Shown here piece by piece: positions 1 through 7,900 of a stretch of DNA of 24,395 nt (within the stretch, counting starts at the first letter, position 1; each line of letters starts with the position of its first letter). The position numbers and the translations under genes were made by a program. Below the pieces are notes generated by a model, which had not been told where the DNA came from, did not search any database, and worked only from the letters and a program-made list of their open reading frames with translations. The DNA comes from a bacterium (GTDB lineage: Bacteria > SM23-81 > DAOVCL01). The stretch spans positions 1 through 24,395 of the forward strand of contig JAOZPP010000043.1 in the NCBI GenBank assembly GCA_029932675.1. The letters are read 5' to 3'.

Positions 1-101
1 ACTACCCGAGGGGGTTAAACCCTTCTCTCATGAGCCGACTTTTTCAGCAACCTCTATTTGGATTCATTCCGCAATTTTGCCGGATAGTAATCTTCTACCG
101 C

Positions 102-137
102 TCGCCCCGCACTTAGATATGTATAAGTGTGGGGCGA
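102..137. repeat. Strong hairpin palindrome
   Basis: A 14-nt arm at 102-115 (TCGCCCCGCACTTA) pairs with 124-137 (TAAGTGTGGGGCGA) around an 8-nt loop, with one G-T wobble. Neither side has a convincing T tract, so this is better called a palindromic intergenic element than an intrinsic terminator. It lies about 100 bp past the end of the lipoprotein gene. Confidence 0.6.
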
Positions 138-185
138 ATGTTCTGCAATCTGTTGTCTTTTTTGGGGGGGGCAGCCTAAAATGGG

Positions 186-215
186 AACCGCCCTCCAAAA
201 TCGTAGAGGGCGGTT
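186..215 (-). terminator. Possible terminator after the lipoprotein gene
   Basis: A perfect 10-bp stem (AACCGCCCTC at 186-195, GAGGGCGGTT at 206-215) with a 10-nt loop starts 26 bp beyond the stop codon of the lipoprotein gene on the minus strand. The transcript continues with CCCATTTT, so the T tract is weak and delayed. Position favours a terminator; the missing run of T residues keeps confidence moderate. Confidence 0.45.
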
Positions 216-240
216 CGATTAATCCTTGCAGTAAGCTTTA

Positions 241-1092
241 CTACCAGGTGCCATCAGGATTAACATCCTCCGGCCCCTCATAGGGTTGCCACCACTGACC
301 GTGAGCACCGTTTTCCGTCCAGGTTACTTTGAGCACGGCAGAGGTAACATTGGCGATGTTGCCCTCATACTGGAAGTCTTCATAGAACTCTCCAGTGTTA
401 CCCGGGGGACAAACAGCTAACATATTAATTTCCTGCTTCGCTACCGTCTCTCCTACAAATTCTATCCAGCAGGTGAGGACACCATTGGAATCAGTAGCCC
501 AGTGGGCTTCCTGAGTAAGGTTGGCTGGTACTATATCCCCATCGTAGAAGGAAAGGGCCCCGGATTTTGCATCACCTGATACATTCCATTTCCAACTGAT
601 CTCCACAGTAGTGGTGTCGATCTCGTATTTCTTCATCCATCCTTCAGTACAGTCCTGATTGGAATGTCCCTGCAGAAAAACCCAATCGGAGACCTCCTGG
701 CCTCCAAAAGTGCCCGACACCTTGCACTGCCAGTTATAGCCATCTGAAGCCTTTGTCGCCGTAATCGTGTAGGTAGCGCCACTTTCGGTATAGGAGTAGG
801 TCCAAGTTCCGTTGGAGTAACTAGCGTTCCCTGCCAAACCACCATACATAGTTATGATGGTGGAGAACCCGAATATAAGACCATTCATAGAGCTAGTTTG
901 CCATTTGGCCTCCTGCGCTTGAGAAGGAGCCTCTTCAGGTATATCGGAGGGACTGCAGACACTGACTGATAGTGCTGGCAACTGAGGTGCCGGGTTGCTC
1001 TCCTGCGGGGGATTCTCACTCTTCTTCGTGCTACAGCCAAAGGCTACAAGCAAAACAACAAGTAGGCTAATGGGAATAAGCCATCTCTTCAT
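241..1092 (-). CDS. Putative lipoprotein of unknown function
   Basis: A 283-aa protein with a short basic N-terminus, a hydrophobic stretch and a lipobox-like AFGC, with Cys at residue 20, so it is probably lipid-anchored after signal peptidase II cleavage. The mature part is rich in Trp, Tyr, Thr, Ser and Asn with alternating polar and hydrophobic residues, consistent with a beta-sandwich. Trp-rich segments (TWTYSYTE, VEISWKWNVSG, VLKVTWTENG) recur at a spacing that suggests a repeated fold. The ATG at 1092 is preferred over a GTG nine bases earlier, because AAAGGAGGTG sits 6-8 bases upstream of the ATG and overlaps the GTG. I recognise no family. It is separated by 176 bp from the beta-barrel gene upstream and has its own likely promoter, so it may be transcribed apart from it. 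Confidence 0.85.
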   Translation of the reverse strand: MKRWLIPISLLVVLLVAFGCSTKKSENPPQESNPAPQLPALSVSVCSPSDIPEEAPSQAQEAKWQTSSMNGLIFGFSTIITMYGGLAGNASYSNGTWTYSYTESGATYTITATKASDGYNWQCKVSGTFGGQEVSDWVFLQGHSNQDCTEGWMKKYEIDTTTVEISWKWNVSGDAKSGALSFYDGDIVPANLTQEAHWATDSNGVLTCWIEFVGETVAKQEINMLAVCPPGNTGEFYEDFQYEGNIANVTSAVLKVTWTENGAHGQWWQPYEGPEDVNPDGTW

Positions 1093-1129
1093 CTTTTTCA
1101 CCTCCTTTCCTTAGCTTCTTGGGTAGGCC

Positions 1130-1157
1130 AATTTAAACCAATTAAAGTTAAAGTCAA
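1130..1157 (-). promoter_or_regulatory. Likely sigma-70 promoter for the lipoprotein gene
   Basis: On the minus strand a -35 box TTGACT (1157-1152) and a -10 box TAAATT (1135-1130) are separated by 16 bp in an AT-rich stretch. The predicted start near 1123 would give a leader of about 31 nt before the ATG at 1092. The -35 matches consensus at 5 of 6 bases and the -10 at 4 of 6. Confidence 0.45.
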
Positions 1158-1268
1158 GTAGAAACTCCCCGTGTGGCCCGTTTATTCTTCTTAGCAACCA
1201 ATATTATTCACGAAAACCCGCCGGATACTCACTCCATCTTCACTATCCTGAGAGGAGGAGGATCTGGG

Positions 1269-2873
1269 CTAAAACCGATACCTATATCCCAAACTGGCCA
1301 TCCTCTCCCCCTGGGATTCCCCTTGTTTGGTCAGCCGAAGATTGAAGTTCAAGCTTGAAGTTCGAGAGAAAGCGTATCCGGACCGCAAGGTCATGGTTTG
1401 GGACTTGCTTCCTTTTTGATGGTTGGAGCTAATGGCGAGGGAGTTGGAGAGCTTTCCCCGATAGGCTTGATGGTTAATCCCCAAACCGTAAAGATAGGTC
1501 TTGGTAGTGGAACTACCTCCATAGCCCTTGTTCTTGTTCCGGATATAACCAAAATTGGGTGAAAGGTTTAATCCCCTCCCTAAAGTGTGGACAAGCATAA
1601 TCCTGAAATTCTGGGAATCGAAGTCCGTCTTCGGCCTTACTTGGTTTCTATCCCTGGAGTTCTGATAAGAATAGGAAAGGGTAACTCTCTGATGAAGATC
1701 CCTTAACTCAAAATTATATCCAATATTTAAACTGTAGCTTTGCATAGAATTGTCCACTTTGCAGGTATCATCTGAGGCATCGTTCTTCATCCCGGTAAAG
1801 GCGTAGCCAGGCGTGAGGAAGAACTTTGCCGAGGGTCGCCAGGAGAGGTTGAGGGAGAAGTTGTTTCGCCTGGTAGTATAATCCTTTTGCCCAGTGAGGT
1901 TATCCTTGAAGGTGAAGAACCTCCCATCAAAGGTAACCTTGCTGTGCATCAGGCTAACCCGAGAAGAGAGATCTATCCTCTGCCGATCATTGGCTAAGGA
2001 GGAAAGGCCCAAGGAAGTATAACCAGGCCCGATATAGGTATATCCACCACTCAAGTTTGCGGAACCCAACTTCAGTCCCAACTTAAAATTATAGGCGTAG
2101 TCAACGCTTGTGGAGTGCCGGGGCTGAAAGAGCTTGCTCACCGCTGAAGGGATCTTCTCCGAGGAGAACTCAGAGCTGTTCATATCTCTGGTGTAGGCGC
2201 TGGCTGCAAACTCCCCTCCCAAGGAGACCTTCCCTAACTTCGCCTGGAGGGAGACCCCACCCACTATGTTCTCCTGGGGGGGCTCTACCCCTGCGCTATC
2301 CAATGATTTAGGGTCATCCCTTACCTTGAGCAAATTCAAATCCCAGAGAAAACCGCCCTCCTTTCCAAACCCAAGCTTCATCCCATAAAGGCTCCGCGCA
2401 TAGGTGGGGCTATCCCCCTTTGTTGCTCTACGGTTCTGACCGCTAACCAGGGAGAGCCGGAAACCACCTGGTCGCAGATCTATCCCCCCTCCCCGCACGA
2501 ACTCACCGTTGAGGGTGTATTCGGAGAACTCCGGGTAGTAGTCACCGATGTGGAAGGTAACCGGGCCAAGCCGAGGAGTCAGGGAAAGGTGATTAAAGGG
2601 CTGCCTCACCTTTGTCTCCTCGGTGGAGATCACCAACTCAAAGGGGAAGGACATCCCCCAGAAAGAGATGGTAGGGCGGATATAGAGCCGACCGGTGAAA
2701 CCAGGACGATCGCTCTCCCCCTCCTTCCTCTGGTAGCTCTCCAAGTAGCTTCCCACCTCCCCGCTGAGCTTAAAGGGGGAGGAGGCTTGAGCATTTGACA
2801 AAGGGGAAAGAAGAAGGCCAAGAAGAGGCAATAGACGAAAACAGAAAACAGAAAACCAATTTTGCTTTCCCAT
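1269..2873 (-). CDS. Predicted outer-membrane beta-barrel protein
   Basis: A 534-aa protein with an N-terminal signal sequence ending near SNAQAS (residues 1-31), followed by alternating amphipathic strands across its whole length. It ends in GYRYRF, and a terminal aromatic residue is typical of BAM-assembled outer-membrane barrels. Residues of about 100-160 contain Gly-rich turns (FVRGGGIDLRPGG, SLVSGQNRR) resembling short barrel turns. The long array of paired strands would fit a barrel with well over 16 strands, but I cannot count them exactly. It is translationally coupled to the fibronectin gene before it: its ATG overlaps that gene's stop as TAATG, with GGAGAAGAGA upstream. It is the last of a three-gene unit of exported proteins, so it may be the membrane anchor or export pore for the two large partners. 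No specific family is recognised; the barrel call is fairly secure, the role is inference. Confidence 0.82.
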   Translation of the reverse strand: MGKQNWFSVFCFRLLPLLGLLLSPLSNAQASSPFKLSGEVGSYLESYQRKEGESDRPGFTGRLYIRPTISFWGMSFPFELVISTEETKVRQPFNHLSLTPRLGPVTFHIGDYYPEFSEYTLNGEFVRGGGIDLRPGGFRLSLVSGQNRRATKGDSPTYARSLYGMKLGFGKEGGFLWDLNLLKVRDDPKSLDSAGVEPPQENIVGGVSLQAKLGKVSLGGEFAASAYTRDMNSSEFSSEKIPSAVSKLFQPRHSTSVDYAYNFKLGLKLGSANLSGGYTYIGPGYTSLGLSSLANDRQRIDLSSRVSLMHSKVTFDGRFFTFKDNLTGQKDYTTRRNNFSLNLSWRPSAKFFLTPGYAFTGMKNDASDDTCKVDNSMQSYSLNIGYNFELRDLHQRVTLSYSYQNSRDRNQVRPKTDFDSQNFRIMLVHTLGRGLNLSPNFGYIRNKNKGYGGSSTTKTYLYGLGINHQAYRGKLSNSLAISSNHQKGSKSQTMTLRSGYAFSRTSSLNFNLRLTKQGESQGERMASLGYRYRF

Positions 2874-4915
2874 TATCTCTTCTCCTTTTCTATCTCCCCC
2901 TTGCAGACCTTGGAGAAGGAGGATCTGTTCCCTGAGCTATCGTAGGCTCTCAGTTTATAATAGTATTTCACTCCAGGGCTCACCTCCTTATCCACGAATC
3001 TTGGCTCCCCCTTAATCAAGGGACTTATCTGGAGGAATTTGCCCTTCTTCCTGATGGACCTGAATATCACATAACCCAACAATGATTCATCTTTGGCCCT
3101 CTCCCAACTTATGATCAGGCTGGTGTCCTCAGGGTTAGGGGCTACCTTCACCTTTTGCGGAACCTGTGGAGGCGTCTTATCATAGGGCTTTCCGGCTATA
3201 GGTTGGGAACGGGGGGAGACGTTCTTGGCCCGATCGAGTGCCTCCAAGGTATAGCGGTAGAGGACATTTGGTCTAACCCCTCGGTCGGTAAAGCTGGTGG
3301 CCTCAGGAGGAAGAGGGGTTGGGTTAAGCTTCCCCCAGTTTGTATCCCCATCACTTTGACGATAGAGGTTGTAGCCACCTATATCCCTCTCCGGGTTAGG
3401 ATACCAGTGCAAGGTAACACTCCCATCGGAGGAGGTGACCCCCTTGAATATGGGGGCAGTGGGGGGGGTGACATCGGGAAGGGTTACTTCCACTACCTGG
3501 GAGGGTTGGCTCTCGTTGTAGTTGTTATCCAAGGCCTTGATCCGATAATAGAAAGGATTTGATGCCTCCTTAGTGAGCTTATCCACATAGGTGGTGTCAT
3601 AGACCGGACGGTCTGTAAGCCTTAGATATTGCTTGGCCTCCCGCTTCAGTGACCTAAAGACCACATAGCCATTGAGGTCTTCCTCCTTGTTTGGTTTCCA
3701 GCTCAGGATGACCTCCCCTGGTCGGGAGATAGCCTTCAGGCCAACGGGGGGAGCTGGGGGAAGATCATCGATCACATTGGCCAGGGCTACATAGGACTTA
3801 CCGCTCTCATTGCCCGAGGAGTCGAATGCGGTGATATAATACCAGAGGGAGATCCCCAAGGGCAAACCACTCTCCTGGTAGATGGTCTGCTCCCTGGGCA
3901 GAGGCTTCTTGTTTATCCTGTGGAACTCCCCTCGATAGTCCCTCCCCCGGTAGACATTGTAACCTGCCGCATCGGGCTCAGGTGACCGTTCCCAGCGAAG
4001 GGTGACCGTATCCCCACTTACTTCAGTCTTCAGGCCCAGGGGGGCTAACGGAGGGGTAAGATCCACCGGGGTGGCACTCAGCCTTTCTGACTGCCTGCTC
4101 TGGCGGCCAAAGGCGTCAATCCCCCGCAGATAATACCAGTAGGTGTGGCCATTCTTCACCTGGGAGTCTGTAAAGACGAACTCCGGCACCACCTCCATTC
4201 CAGTGGTATCTGTGGTGGTTAGGATGATGATGGGGGCGGTGTTTACCCTCTCGTATTTTCCGTCTTTCTGATCGCTGCGGTAGAGGTCATAGGCGGAGAA
4301 CCTGGGCTCCTTAAACCAGCGGAAGGAGACAACTCCATCACCGGCTTGGACAAAGAAGCCCAGAGGGGCGGTCAGGGGGAGATAATCCTTTAAACCAATT
4401 GGCTTTAGGATAGTAGCCAACCTCTTCTCCTTACCCTTGGCACCAATCGCGGTAAGCCGATACCTATAACTCTTCCCCTTCTCTACCGTTTTATCCTCCC
4501 ACCTCAGCCCCAAGACATCGGCCACCTGGGGGCTGATATCCGCATAGAGGAGGAGGGCTGATCGCCGGTTTTCCTCCTCTACCTTCCGCCTCCTCTTATC
4601 CTTGAACTCCATAGGCCGAGGAGAGATGAGATTTATCACCCTCTTAAAGACCTCATCCCCTAACCTCTCCTTGAGAACCTTTTCATCGGTTATCTTGACC
4701 AGAGGGGAAGGATTGAGTTTGGTCCAAGTCTTCCTCCCCGCCTCTTGGCGGTAGAGGTTGAAGCCGCCGGCGGGATAACCTCCCTCCGGGATAACCCACC
4801 GCAGGATGATGGACTCCTTATCTACACCGGCCAGGAGGGGAAAACCTTTGGCCCGCAAGGCTGAGGGCGCCATTAAGGATAAGACAATCGGTAATGCCAG
4901 GGTTAGCTTTCTCAT
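2873..4915 (-). CDS. Secreted protein with six fibronectin type III domains
   Basis: A 680-aa protein with a signal peptide (cleavage likely after LRA, about residue 22) and then six fibronectin III-like units at about 25-172, 180-283, 290-385, 390-480, 486-577 and 583-672. Each shows the pattern of a W in strand B, a G-Y/F-x-L/V-Y/F-R strand C (for example GYNVYRG, GYVVFRS, GYNLYRQ) and a Y-Y/R-Y-x-L/I-x-A strand F followed by D-x-x-G-N-x-S. Domain 1 carries a charged, helical-looking insertion at about residues 76-130. The start is the ATG at 4915, with AAGGAGGGAAAG just before it. It lies 19 bp after the 1594-aa gene and overlaps the beta-barrel gene by one base, so the three are co-transcribed. 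Fibronectin III units bind proteins or sugars; here they probably act as a periplasmic or surface scaffold. The ligand is unknown. Confidence 0.9.
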   Translation of the reverse strand: MRKLTLALPIVLSLMAPSALRAKGFPLLAGVDKESIILRWVIPEGGYPAGGFNLYRQEAGRKTWTKLNPSPLVKITDEKVLKERLGDEVFKRVINLISPRPMEFKDKRRRKVEEENRRSALLLYADISPQVADVLGLRWEDKTVEKGKSYRYRLTAIGAKGKEKRLATILKPIGLKDYLPLTAPLGFFVQAGDGVVSFRWFKEPRFSAYDLYRSDQKDGKYERVNTAPIIILTTTDTTGMEVVPEFVFTDSQVKNGHTYWYYLRGIDAFGRQSRQSERLSATPVDLTPPLAPLGLKTEVSGDTVTLRWERSPEPDAAGYNVYRGRDYRGEFHRINKKPLPREQTIYQESGLPLGISLWYYITAFDSSGNESGKSYVALANVIDDLPPAPPVGLKAISRPGEVILSWKPNKEEDLNGYVVFRSLKREAKQYLRLTDRPVYDTTYVDKLTKEASNPFYYRIKALDNNYNESQPSQVVEVTLPDVTPPTAPIFKGVTSSDGSVTLHWYPNPERDIGGYNLYRQSDGDTNWGKLNPTPLPPEATSFTDRGVRPNVLYRYTLEALDRAKNVSPRSQPIAGKPYDKTPPQVPQKVKVAPNPEDTSLIISWERAKDESLLGYVIFRSIRKKGKFLQISPLIKGEPRFVDKEVSPGVKYYYKLRAYDSSGNRSSFSKVCKGEIEKEKR

Positions 4916-4934
4916 CTTTCCCTCCTTATAGTTT

Positions 4935-7900
4935 CTACCTATGGTTAAGCTTATCTTTTGGTATGGTTATGTTGAAGTAGCCTAATTTCCCGGAGATATC
5001 GGCATTGGTGTGCCATTGCCAGAGGAAAACATCTCGATACTGAAGGCTCAATATAAAGGAACTGCTTATAGGCCCCAGAGCATCCCACAAGAGATCCTTC
5101 TCGGCGTCGGAAAGGGTTAAGTCCTTGACTCCAGCTCGCACGAGGGTAAAAGAGGGATACATTGCTCGAATGACCTTGAGATTCGGCTCCATAACCACAT
5201 CCTCATAATCGCAGAAGTGGTGGATGCTATGCTGATGGCCCCCATAGAAACTTTTGTAGTGAGTACCCTTTAGTTTAATCTCTGCAGTGATATGTACAGG
5301 AATCGAAGGAACAGTAAAGTAATAGCTGTACCCCAAAAAATGGAAGACGGCAAAAACATCTCTATTCACCGTGATCTCCGCCTGACCGAGCAGGCTATGG
5401 GGGCCCGGCTGAGGGGTTGAATAGTAGATGCCTTCAATATCCCTCCATTCGATGGGCTCCACAGTATTGAAGGTGGAGACCCAGAATAGATATGGGGGAA
5501 CCTCGGATAGGCCAATCCCCACCCGGGGGTTCTTATCTGAGGCATCAATCATCTCTTTGAAATACTCATAGGCAGAGGTCTTGAAGGCCAATTTGTAGAC
5601 CTGTTGGCCCGTGGAAACCTTCGTGATCCGCAGCTCATACTCGGTTTGAGGCTCCAAACACTCTCGACACTGGATAGCCTTGCCCTCGTATCTCCAGTAG
5701 GGTACCCCACCTCTGGTCTTCTTCTCCCATTGGCCGTTGACCTTTTTATAGAGAGCAGGCTGATAAGCCTCATAGGGCATGCGAGTGAGGAAGTTCACCT
5801 GCAGATCGGTGCTGGTATAGACATACTCCTGCCTGGGATGGGGATAGGTGGACTCCACATACTGATCCCACCTCGAGGCCATTTCGCCTGTGCGAAAGTT
5901 TGTCCAGAAGACCGTTGCCCCCTGGTTCTGCCAGGCCCCGTTGCCGTGTCTTTTCTGCATATAGGCAACGATCTTCACATTGTAGACCGTATTGGGCTCG
6001 AGGAGGTACTTTGGATAGAGATAACACTGTTTGTAGTCAACCCCTCTTGCCCTGGCCTCTACCTCCACCCGAGTTCCCGGCTCGGGAATCCGGTAAAGGG
6101 TAATAGACCCATAATGCACCCGATATTGCAAGTCCTCAACCGTGTAGATCAAATCCTCGGGAAAGGGAAAGTTGCCTACAATCTTGATGGCCAGGGGAAC
6201 ATCGGTCTGCCCCACTGGGGGATAGGTGGAAACAATGGCAGGAGGAAGCTCCAACTCCCCCTCTCCCCCTCCCCCTACAGACCCTTCCTCAGATTCCCAA
6301 GAGAAGGACATAGTGAAGCTGCCGGAGACCAAGCCTCCGAGCACACTATAGTGGGCGGAGACACTTCCCCAGATACGGGTGGGATGGGGAGCCCTCACCC
6401 CCAAGTTGGCGGCCACACCGGCATTGAAGATGTCGAAATCTGACCCAAAGACATGAACCCCGGCCCTGACATCGAGCCAAGCAGCCACTTCGGCATAGAT
6501 GAAGAACGGTCTATACCCCACAGCCACATCGGCGCTAAATCCGGCATCGAGATACCCATAGAAGATCCACCAACTGCCGCCAGCGTGAAGCGCATATTGG
6601 AAGCCTAAAGCTATCCCCCGGTTGTCGATGTCAAAATACCCGGAACAGGTGAACATATAGAGGGCCTTAACGCTGATTGGGGAGTCCTTCGTGCCAAAAT
6701 GGAAATACCATTCGTCAGCAGAGAACTTCATATCCGCGTGAGCAAAACCTGAACCAGAGGCGGGAATCTTCACAATCCCCTGATAATCTACCTTCACGCC
6801 CAAATAAGCGGTAAAGACGAAGGGGTCGGCTTGAACATCAATATCGGTTACGATCCTGAACTGATCCGACCTGGCCGTTCTGCTGGTGAAAAGCCAACTG
6901 TCCCCGTGGAAATGTATCTCCTTTAGTCCCCAGGAGGAGGTAAAGCTGATCTCAAACATCAAATCCCCATTCCAGGTATAGCCCTGGTCACTGGAAGTGC
7001 CTAAGATCACCATTGCCTTAAAGCCGAACCCCATCGTGCGATCAGGAATATATTCACTATCCCCCTGGTATTGCCCAGTGCTCGTGGTATCTACCCTTCG
7101 ACAGTGGTAGTAGGCCCCTCCTCCCAAGCCATAGAGGCTAACTGGAAGGGCACCAAAGGGGAGTCCAAAACCGAGGTCGGCTTTGGCGGCCACATACCAA
7201 TAGGGGAACCGATTATTTTCTGGGCCTGCCGTCCCTATCTTCAGGGCAGCCCAAACGCTGAATTGATTTTGTATGGTAAGCTCAGTCTCCGCCCCAAATC
7301 CTGACCCATAGGTGGGATCGTTATCATAGAATTCTATCTCCGCATAGAACTTCAGAGGAGGCCGATCATAATCTATGGTCAACCCCCCTACGGTGACCCC
7401 ATCATATACCCATTGGTTGCCCACCTTTTTAGAGAAGATCTTAAATATCCCCTCAGCATCGGCTTCGGAAAGGGGATCGGGCAGGGTGAGAGAGGCCTTC
7501 ACGGCAAACCACCGCTTGTCCTGAGATAGGCCAAATCCGACCCCAGATATCCCAATGCTAAAGGAACCGAAGCTGGCCTGCGGGATGAAGGAGAGGTTTA
7601 GCCAACCGCCAACTCCGGAAATCATCACCTCGCCCTCCGAGGTTATCCCCAGACCCTCAAATTGTATATCGGGAATGACTAAGAGCTTGTTACAGGAAAG
7701 CCTCCCATTTATGGTCACTAATCCCACACCGTCCGAATAGGAGAACTGGCCGCCGGTGATGGTTATCTCCATAAGCCATACCTCTATATTGACCTGGAAA
7801 CCGGTGGTGAGGGTAAGATTCTGCAGACCCTCGGCGGTGATGGCTATGGAAAAGCCCACATCTGAGTCGAGGAAGGGCACTGTTATCTTCCCCTTAATGC

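Noticed and set aside
1-60. A possible insertion-sequence end (TTGCTGAAAAAGTC on the minus strand)
   Set aside because: The wording is reminiscent of transposon ends, but no partner repeat, target duplication or transposase is visible inside the window.
5604-6443. A 279-codon open frame on the plus strand opposite the giant-protein gene
   Set aside because: It is an antisense shadow of a real gene, with no ribosome-binding site and a Pro/Gly/His-rich composition typical of reverse reading.
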